A DNA stretch of 64,000 nucleotides from Favolaschia claudopus (lineage: Eukaryota; Basidiomycota; Agaricomycetes; Agaricales; Mycenaceae): contig JAWWNJ010000069.1 in NCBI GenBank assembly GCA_037176885.1, positions 62,001-126,000 on the forward strand. The letters are read 5' to 3'. The notes under the pieces are model-generated. The model was not told where the DNA came from. It worked only from the letters and a program-made list of their open reading frames with translations, and searched no databases. A program made the position numbers and the translations under genes. Below are positions 56,141 to 64,000 of the stretch, in pieces. How positions within the stretch are numbered: position 1 is the first letter of the stretch; the number at the start of each line of letters is the position of its first letter.

Positions 56141-57065
56141 CGAGTCAGTTATAGCTCGCTGGATTTAGCCGAAAGGGAGAGAGGACGGAAAATCTACTGC
56201 ATCGCTGGCGTTCGGTTGAGAGATCGAGGTGAATTTTTCGACGAGACTCGTACGGCGGTATCGCGTGAAGGGAGGATTAGAAGTAACCCGCCATTAATCA
56301 AGTCCAAGCGCCGCGAGCTTGACTGGGGTCAACACTCGGTCTAATTTGAAGAATAGCTTCGCGAGATCGAATCGGAACGCCCAGAACGGTCCTATTAGTG
56401 TCGGTTTGATGAGAAGAGGGGGTGATATGGAAGAAAGGAGAGTTGGGTTGCTTTGGATGTCAAGTTTTGTTTTGGACGATCAGCTACTGAGGAGTAGCAT
56501 CGACATAATAACAACCCTCAGAGGTAGGCAAAAATTTTCACCATTCAGAGCGGGACAGCGGTTTGATGTGACAAATTTGCACTGAGCTTTCAGAGAAACA
56601 CAGCGAAGACGACGCAGCAGAAGTGTGAATGCAAGAATAACCAGAAGAGGAGACGAATGACTTGTGAGACGCAGTACCAGATTGAATCCTGAGTCGCCGT
56701 ACCCCAAGCGGCCACAAGGTCCCACCGAGAATGGGTAAGGGGCAGAGAACAGCGGCGGACAAGAATTTCGTCGATTCGAAAAGCGTGTGCTGAGCCGTCG
56801 AGTCGTCGACGCAGAATTTGCCAGAGGACAGTGAATTTCTTCGTCTTGAAACTTTGGGGCCGGACAGAACATCAGAGGATACAGACTACGAGCTTGAATT
56901 TCTTCGTCTTGAGACTTTGGGGCAAGACAGAACAACGGAGGGTACAAGACGAGCTCCCATAGTATTTAGACGCGTAGAAGGCACCACGAGAAAGCAGAAG
57001 ATAAGTTTTGAATCCAGACGAGAAGACGAGATGGGCGTTCGGGACAAGCCGTGGTTTGTTTAACG
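56141..57065. other. Intergenic, no gene recognised
   Basis: A 17-nt motif TGAATTTCTTCGTCTTG is present twice (around 56830 and 56895) in a short tandem repeat of about 65 bp. No gene is seen. Confidence 0.35.
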
Positions 57066-58080
57066 ATGCTAGATGATGACGGTGATGCCAATCAAGCCAA
57101 CACATCCCGCTCTTCCACAACGACCACCGCTCGCGGCGCGGCTATCGGCAACCACCGGCCAGTCTTGACATCTTCTCAAAATCCGAGCGGCAAGGCCTCT
57201 GCTACGTCGAACTCGTCTTGGTCGGCGCAGGAGCGAGTGTACACAATGCACATTCGGCGGGCGGATGTAACGCAGCCCAGGCGCAAGACGACGGGGAAGT
57301 TGGAAGGCAGGAAGAGAAGCGCGGGACTGGGTTGCAATGGTGCGTACAGTGTTTCTTCATTCTCCGCCGACTCGGTCCATAGGTACGTACTACCTAAGTA
57401 CACTCCCCATGAAGCGCTTCACCGACCATCGCCGTCCCTTCACCTCGTTTTCCCACCCTCGAATCCACCTCTCTCCGACCTTCCCAGTCGTGACGCTGCA
57501 TCTTTCAACTCACACTCACTACCTCATGTTTGCAATTTCCTTGACGTTCAGGTTCGCCTTCGGAGGGAAGAGAACGAGGGAAACGTACCCTTGGGTGGAA
57601 TGGCAGTGGAAACCGGTACGCTCTTCTCTTCCCTCCCCGTTTGCGTTCGTCGTCGTCCACCTGCTGCCCGCCGCCTCCGCCGCCTGTTACTCCCGACTTC
57701 GCCGCGTTAGGCCTTCCACATTTTCCCCCCGCCACCGCACTCCCCTGCCGATGGCGATGGCGTTCAAAGTATCATCGTATTACTTGTCTAGAACGAGGTA
57801 TGTTCTCTTGGCTTCCTTCTCCCCTTTAACTTCGATTTTGGCGTCTTTAACTTGTGACTCAGGTCTCTTCAATGGTCTGGGCAGCTATCTTGGCGGTTCT
57901 CCACTTCGAATTCAAACGGCGACTCCTTTCCCGTACGGCGCGTTTTTTTTATCAGTTTTCTCGTAGGATCGCTGTCAAGCTTTCCCAATATTATACCGCC
58001 CTCATTCCGACGGCACACCCAGACTTCTTCTGTGCTAGCGAATCGACGGTCAGATCAATTCGATGCAGATGGACGAATTA
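57066..58080 (+). CDS. Unresolved gene, N-terminus related to 15079
   Basis: From the ATG at 57066 an open exon reads MLDDDGDANQANTSRSSTTT, then a basic, Ser/Thr-rich stretch (RRADVTQPRRKTTGKLEGRK), ending near 57380 at SVHR before GTACGT. A likely later exon, 57551-57616, reads FAFGGKRTRETYPWVEWQW before GTACGC. A third follows GACTCAG at 57862 in either of two open frames (FNGLGSYLGGSPLRIQ or MVWAAILAVLHFEFKRR). I could not settle the C-terminus and do not recognise the family. The first about 90 bp are shared with 15079. Confidence 0.35.
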
Positions 58081-58738
58081 ACCAATGTTGGGTTAAGTAG
58101 ATTGAAGCGCGTTGACGAGTCTTGACCGTCATTGTTGCTGCGAGAACGATATAAGAACTCTACCAGCGCATGGTGCGCGTCCACAGCCGCCTATTCGAAG
58201 CCGATGGTATCAGGTGGATATGCCGTTCGATTCGGAGGCAGGGGTTATCCAGGGTTTCCCAACATTTTGGTTCGCTGTTTGGCAGAATGAGAATTCAGTC
58301 TCGCGATACTTACTTGGCTATAGTTACATCTAAAAAACACCCAGATATCACAACTTACTCGCGAAAACATCAAGCTTTCCTTCGGATAGACGGAGAAATA
58401 ATTCGGTGAACCAGTCTGTTTCTCGCTCGCGCGAATGAACTCCTACTTATGATGCTGGGATTGAGACGGAGTCGAAGGTGCGTGAGCTGCTGCTGCGAGA
58501 TACCGTAAATATAATACAGAAGCGTCGACGAGGTAGGTCGTGCATATGTCTACCTCCTGTAGCATTATCGTCTTATTCCAGGGATGCGCAATGTTGATGT
58601 GAGCGGTGTTCTCCGGAGTCGGCACGAGAATTCAATAAATAGTTTGAGTTTGAACTCTGGCTGCATTGTACAAGTAAATATTACCGTCGCGACCCCCCGA
58701 ACCTTGATCGTCCTAACCAATCCAAGATAATCCTTCTC
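58081..58738. other. Intergenic, no gene recognised
   Basis: The stretch around 58200-58310 loosely resembles 16140-16260. Confidence 0.3.
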
Positions 58739-59020
58739 TCACAGCCACTCTGGCACATCAACTTCAATATCAGGAATCGTAGGAAACGCCTCTTTATACC
58801 GCGCCGCCTTCGCCTTCAAACTTCCCTCCGGCTCTGCCGTCTCCGCCTCTCCTTCCTCGACAACGACCCTGAGCTGCTGGAGTGCACACCCGGATCTGTA
58901 AATGAACACCTTCATTGCGTCGATACGCTCCTGTCGGAAAAATCTGGTTTTGCTTGTGGCGGCTTGGGCTGGGTCCCAAGCCACTACAAGGTCGTAAGCG
59001 GAGCGTGGCTTATGACGCAT
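58739..59020 (-). CDS. Hypothetical small protein
   Basis: A 93-codon frame with an ATG reads MRHKPRSAYDLVVAWDP, FFRQERIDAMKVFIYRSG, VVVEEGEAETAEPEGSL, YKEAFPTIPDIEVDVPEWL. The charged, balanced composition looks coding. No family is recognised, and it may be the last exon of a longer gene. Confidence 0.35.
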   Translation of the reverse strand: MRHKPRSAYDLVVAWDPAQAATSKTRFFRQERIDAMKVFIYRSGCALQQLRVVVEEGEAETAEPEGSLKAKAARYKEAFPTIPDIEVDVPEWL

Positions 59021-60070
59021 AGTTTTGGGATTATGGAGTCTCCCAATCCACGCGGTGGCTTCTAATCCACTCCAACGGATTACGGTATTTCAAGCCGCTG
59101 CAAGGTCGCAATCCACCTCCCCCGTCCGATATCGCCACCTTTGGGCACATATTTGCCAGGTACTCACAACAAGAACAATGGTTTGAACGAACATTTATAT
59201 GACCTCTACGAAATCGAGACAATAATATATTATTTACCGTACCGTCCCTCTCGGCAAATTCAGTCGCTCGATGACAACACCACTCTGCGAGACAACGGGT
59301 GAGCAGAAGATTCTAAAATGACGCTCGAGCAACTTACCACATCTACATGCTGGAATGCTACACCTATCGCAAGTAAGAGAGGGGAACACTACATGTTTAA
59401 GTCGCTCACCAGATGCATCTTGATTCTTCATCAATGCGTCGATATGACGCGCGGAAACGCAAGATGAAGAAGACACCGCTCGACTTCACTTACCTCAGGT
59501 ACTAAGACAACCTTCTCTACAGCCTGTTCCTCTGCTGGGCTCAACACCGCACATACGATCCGTCATCGAGTCATCGCCCTCGACGCACTGGAGGATTTTT
59601 GAGATCTAGGTATTGAGACTCGGAGGGGACAAGTTGGCTAAGATGGAGCAGAAAGTGGCCGAGTCGACGACGAGGGGAGTCTTGTGGGTGAAGATGACTT
59701 GTGCTGGCGAGAATGGACATCGTAGTAGGAAGAGAGAAGGGTGGTGGTTGTGTTTGGCGCTCCGCAGCACCTTTGTGGGGCGTTGTCGTCATCGTGCCGT
59801 AATGCTTGAGGGTCGGTTCTGGTTGAGCTTGGAGTACTTTTGCGCGACTGGGACCTGCAAACGAGGAGTATGAATGGCTCAGAATTCAGGGAAGGTAAGT
59901 ATGATCTCAGGATGTAGCATGCTTAGAGCTTCATATTGTGCTAGGTCTTACCTAGGCAAGTTACAAAGGATTTGAACAACTTGAAGCGGCTTATAATCCA
60001 CCCCGCCAACCGGTTGCAAGACGTCTCAAGGCTCCACAAGGCCGTAATCCAGTTCAATCCGTTACAAGCA
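58960..60070. repeat. Dispersed TAATCCA/CAAGG words
   Basis: Related words recur: CAAGCCACTACAAGGTCG (58978), TCTAATCCACTCC and CAAGCCGCTGCAAGGTCG (59060-59110), and CTTATAATCCACCCC and CTCCACAAGGCCGTAATCC (59990-60050). They resemble a decayed word array. Confidence 0.3.
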
Positions 60071-60330
60071 AAAGCGTGTTTTTCCGACACCTCCTCCGTC
60101 TCTCCATGCAGAAAGCTTTCCCTGAGATCTAGAGAGACGAGGGCAGGGGTGATGAGGTAGAAGAACAGCAGCATCGCTGCCTTAGTGTACCCGAGATCCA
60201 AAACCAACTCTGAGGAGTAGGAGGAGGGGAGGAGGATTTCGAGGCTTAGGATCTCCAAATCCATTAATTTGATGACTTTCTCATCTGTTTTTTCTGTTAT
60301 TTCGTCGTCTTCCTCTAATGTAAACAGCAC
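59941..60330 (-). CDS. Hypothetical protein, weak support
   Basis: A 129-codon open frame has an acidic start (FTLEEDDEITEKTDEK) and a hydrophobic segment (AAMLLFFYLITPALVSL). It overlaps the dispersed word repeats at its end, and no family is recognised. It may be spurious. Confidence 0.2.
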   Translation of the reverse strand: MLFTLEEDDEITEKTDEKVIKLMDLEILSLEILLPSSYSSELVLDLGYTKAAMLLFFYLITPALVSLDLRESFLHGETEEVSEKHAFACNGLNWITALWSLETSCNRLAGWIISRFKLFKSFVTCLGKT

Positions 60331-60440
60331 ATCCGTGTATGCTTCCGAGTCATACGGTGATACCCTGGGAAACTCGAGGAGAGGCGTCGCACCGTAACGG
60401 AGTCAATATAAATGTAAGTACTGAGCGAGGCCTGGGGTTA

Positions 60441-61330
60441 TGGCGGTCAGTCTGCACTTTTAAAAAAACAGGGGTATAATCTGTGATTTGGCATATAATG
60501 AAGGGAAAGTGTGTAAAAAAGTAGACTGAGACCTATAAAACTTTTAGCTTGGAGGGTGAAAAATTCCGAGGGCAGATTTTGTGTTCCCTTGAGTGTGACT
60601 TCAAAACAGCGGTGGTAGGTTGAAATTGGTGAGGTGTAAAAAAAAGTTGGATTCAGGGAATAAAAAGTCAAGCTCAAATTGTGAGAGTCTTGGGTAGGTA
60701 TATTTTTTCTGAAGTCAGCAAGTATAAATCTTCGACAGTGTTAGAAAGTTTCTCGGGGTGGCAGTGCCAACCCTATGATGTCACCTCCCAATGCGGTAAG
60801 AGGCGGGCGTCGGCCAAGTCGGTCGTCGTTCATGTCGCTCCTTGCTGCTGCTTCTAAACCCTTCATCCTTCTAAGCCTCCAGCAGGAGCACTGGCAGCCT
60901 CAGCCTGCAGGACTCAAATAACATAACCTGCTCTCAGAAAGAACCGATGCCAACGCCAAACCCGCCTCTTACCGCATTGGGAAGTGCGATCATGAGGGCT
61001 AGCACAGCCACACCGACAAAGTCTCAAAACACCGTTGAAGATTTTGTACTTGCTCCCTCTGAAAAAATATACCTACCCAAGATTTTCACACTCTATGCTC
61101 AACTTTTTATTTTCAACACCCAACTTTTTTTATCATCCTCGCCAACTTTAATCTAACACCCATGTTTTGCAATCACACCCAAGTAAAAACAAAATCGTCC
61201 CTCAACATTTTTCACTCTCCAAGTTGAAAATTACATATGTCAGTGGACTTTTCTACACACTTTCCCCGCATTATATGCCAAATCACAGATTATACCCCTA
61301 TTTTTTTAAAAGTGCAAAGTGACCGCCATA
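60441..61330. mobile_element. 890-bp foldback element with very long inverted repeats
   Basis: The left arm (about 60441-60812) and right arm (about 60958-61330) are inverted copies of about 370 bp each. They begin TGGCGGTCA and run through AGTGTGTA, TCTGTGATTTGGCATATAAT and AATGCGGTAAGAGGCGGG near the centre. The central loop is only about 145 bp. TGGGGTTA occurs on both sides (60433-60440, 61331-61338) as a candidate 8-bp target duplication. There is no open reading frame of note. Confidence 0.75.
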
Positions 61331-61338
61331 TGGGGTTA

Positions 61339-61498
61339 AGTATCTGTATACTACAATGTGCAATGTACGAAACATTGTTGAGCATTATGTACTGCAAATA
61401 TTTTTTTTCTCTTTATCGAGGAAGTTCGAAGAATTAACCAGATATAGCACTTCCAGAGCACAGATGTCCAGATCTCAACTAGGCGCCTTCAGTGAACT
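61339..61498. other. Spacer between foldback element and 7TM gene
   Basis: Nothing recognised. Confidence 0.3.
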
Positions 61499-63228
61499 TT
61501 ACACGACGGTTTCCTTCGACGTCGATGAAACGAGTGTTCTCGAGTCAGTGAGCCCTATGCTTCTGCTTTCGTAGACTTTCACGTCCGGATCCGCGATATT
61601 GCCAGGTGCAGGGGGGTGGGACGGGATCGTAACCATCGCACGGTCGGCAGCGTAAAGTTGCTCTCGGACATGGTTGCGAGAGTTAAGACTGGGACGGATT
61701 GATGAGCAGAACACGAGACAATGGAATTAGAGGAAGCCATACATTGACATGAAACTGAGAAAGTGGACTGAACATATTGATGAGCGGGTGCAATGAGGTC
61801 GCGAAAACCCTTACGTCGGACAAGAATGAAGAAAAATCTACAATTCCTTTTCACGTTCCAAACTATCTGTATAACAAAGTCAATACTCACAGGGCATAGA
61901 CCAAGCTGGCAGGAGCAACAGTCTGCTGCACGGGAAGTGAGCAATGAATCGCACCACTGATATTAGTTGAACTGAACCGCGATAACGTCACCAATTGCGA
62001 AGACACAGGTAAGTGCACCAGTGCTCAATGAGTAAGCCACCAGCATGTTGATGGCCTTGTTGGTACTGAGATTAATCTAGTGTCAACAACGAGAAGGTAT
62101 GCGGAGAGATAATACGACTTTTGAAATCCCGTTTTGTTCTTCGACAAGTAATATATCATTGTTCCCGCAATGAGGAGATCGGCTGCCGCCCCAATTCCAA
62201 GGGCGAGGGCAGCCCAGATCTGAGAACAACAATGAGTGGGCTCTAACGTCGACCGCAGAATATATTTGACGTACTAAAAGATGCTCAGCCAGTGTAAAGA
62301 ACTTGATTGCAAAGCTGGATTGCAGTCAGACCCGTCTCGATGATATGCTTTTGTAGCAGGCTCACCCTTTCTGTGTGTAGATCGCTGAAATTACTGCAAT
62401 TTTACGTGAGCAAACATTCCATAGAGCATCGGGTCACCCACTGAAGGCAGATATTGAACAACTGCCCTGGGGGCAGATGTCAGCTTTCGGAGCAGCTAGA
62501 GGGAAATTGACTACTGACTATCACACTTGGGAGTAGCAGAGATTTATTCGAGATGATATAGACTCTCCACGCATAGAAGAGGCGGACCATGGTGCTTAGG
62601 AGGCCTGAGAGGGTATCAGACCTGGCGACTGAAGCAAGAAACAAATTGACACGCACTTCCAAAGATGGCCTGTAGCTATCAAGATTATCTATTTCAACCC
62701 TAACCAAGGTAGCCGATATTGAAGAGATTTACCACAAGACTCCTACGAAGCAGATGGAGATTTGAACGGGACTTCGTCGAATACAATTTTCAAATGAGGA
62801 AGGCTTACCAAGGTATGATTCCCAGCTGAACGTAGTCCCCGAAATTTGTAACCGCCACGGAGTAAAGTGAGTGGGAAACAAGAGCAAGGTGAAAGGCATC
62901 CAATGTGAATAGACCAATGACCTGAAAAGTATCGTAAGGGTATACCTCTCGTCACATATCTCGGATGTTTGAATTCTTACAAACGCCTTCAAAATCGCCC
63001 GATCGTGCGAACAGGATTTCGTGAAGTAAAGATAAACTTGGAGGCAAGTGATACCAAACAGTCTGCATTTCTTGTCAATGGTATATTTGACAGTGCGAGT
63101 GAAGGCGCAACATACATTGAAGAGAGAACGAGGCCAATGAGCCAGACCCCGAGGAGATTGTCGAGGGGGATGAGACTTCCCCGGGCAACGATGGGCTTAG
63201 GCAGGGAGAATCCAGGACGGAGGGACAT
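61499..63228 (-). CDS. DUF6534-like seven-transmembrane protein
   Basis: The layout follows the large basidiomycete family of DUF6534 membrane proteins. Exon 1 (63228-63116) encodes IPLDNLLGVWLIGLVLSS. The next exon reads FGITCLQVYLYFTKSCSHDR, followed by VIGLFTLDAFHLALVSHSLY and SVAVTNFGDYVQLGIIPW. Further exons hold RLFYAWRVYIISNKSLLLP (near 62540), AALALGIGAAADLLIAGTMI (near 62180) and NKAINMLVAYSLSTGALTC (near 62050). The last, ending at 61499, has the family's LNSRNHVRE motif and a Ser/Thr-rich tail. Introns are short, but the middle junctions (62280-62760) were not all resolved, so the exact protein is uncertain. The function of the family is unknown; it is a membrane protein. Confidence 0.75.
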
Positions 63229-64000
63229 AGCGCTGTTCAAAGACAAAGAGCGCATTATGGAACGAAACCGGGTTTTATGAGTGTCTAGGTTGCTTTACAA
63301 TCAAAATCATGATCCATTTCCTATCTGTCTGTTGAGCTTCCGCAGTGGGATGGAGAATCAGTACGCTCGACATAGAAAACTAGTGGAGAAGTATCACACA
63401 GCCGGGAAACCGCGCACAGGGGATGAAAGATCGTGACTTCTGATAGAACCTGATTGAACAACGCCGCTTGACAGTATGGGATACTTTCCTACGTCCGTGC
63501 GTGTCCGCGAAACTGGGTTTGTTGGCTTTGCAATCTAAATATCGGAGCATTGAAGGGAAGCAACGCACGAGTCAAAACGCCATGATCGATACCCACGTAT
63601 GAGTAAACGATTTATTGAGCTTTCCTCAAGACAGACGGACCTTGGGATAGAGGAAGTTGATGTCCACATCTTCTGGATCGCGGTGGACTTACCACAGCAT
63701 GCGTCGAGACAAGTTATGTCTTGCACCAACATCAGATGTCAGATTTGAGATTAACGAACGAGATTGGATCCACTTGAAAACTGTGAAGAAGTGTGGATGC
63801 AACGTGTGAACCTAAGTATTCTTACCTTAACTTTATGAGATGCCGAGCTTTAATTTGGGACGAAACTCCCAGTGGAGAAACTTGGTCAGAGATGAAAGAA
63901 GGCCCTAAGAGTAAGAATTTCCGTCGGTTTCACGGTCAACAGGCCCAGAACGTTGATTTCAAAGCTGTCGAGGGCGTCAAAAAACATGGTGCAGGACCTA
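63229..64000. other. Window end, no gene recognised
   Basis: Only short frames are present. A gene continuing past the window edge cannot be excluded. Confidence 0.3.

Overview
The window looks like nuclear DNA of a filamentous basidiomycete, probably an agaricomycete. Genes are dense on both strands and carry many GT-AG introns of about 45-70 nt with CTRAY-type branch points. The gene families also fit: an NB-ARC/TPR NLR, F-box proteins, a DUF6534-like 7TM protein, S28 peptidase, NmrA-like oxidoreductase, Zn(II)2Cys6 regulator, Ras-like GTPases and Mediator Med21. All exon models were drawn by eye from splice sites, phase and paralogue comparison.

Bases 1-9029 are a chain of non-coding, Helitron-like repeats. 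Ten 3' termini share one geometry: an array of about 40-bp units, a 20-bp hairpin, a 12-nt spacer and CTAG. Each array repeats its own short word, and the hairpin sequence tends to change with the word. About 1.85 kb of this chain is present twice with a period of 2,875 bp.

Bases 9030-16140 hold an HNH-like gene (10529-11873), a methyltransferase copy lacking its first exon (12078-13245), a decayed membrane-protein copy (13830-14667) and an unresolved gene. Bases 17511-23217 carry a Cys/Pro-rich protein, an F-box protein, a 297-bp MITE and the intact membrane-protein gene. Bases 24458-30349 carry Med21, an unrecognised gene overlapping an NmrA-like gene tail to tail, a PIF/Harbinger-like MITE and an S28 serine peptidase. 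Bases 31073-39697 carry a Ras-like GTPase, a large F-box protein, a weakly coding stretch and a zinc-cluster regulator. A hAT-like MITE (41653-42293) and a secreted purine-nucleoside-permease family protein (43945-45160) follow.

Bases 45299-56140 hold, in inverted order, a second Ras-like gene, a frameshifted methyltransferase copy, an intact NLR gene, a small hypothetical gene and a second HNH-like gene. This mirrors 9300-13245, but the right-hand copy has the NLR gene and a small gene between HNH and methyltransferase. The two methyltransferase copies are damaged at opposite ends. Bases 57066-64000 hold an unresolved gene related to that at 15079, short weak ORFs, an 890-bp foldback element and the DUF6534-like gene.

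Most genes are ordinary accessory fungal genes with no shared pathway evident. The distinctive biology is the Helitron-end chain, the inverted duplication with reciprocal decay around an NLR gene, and two Ras-like GTPases lacking the DTAGQ switch.
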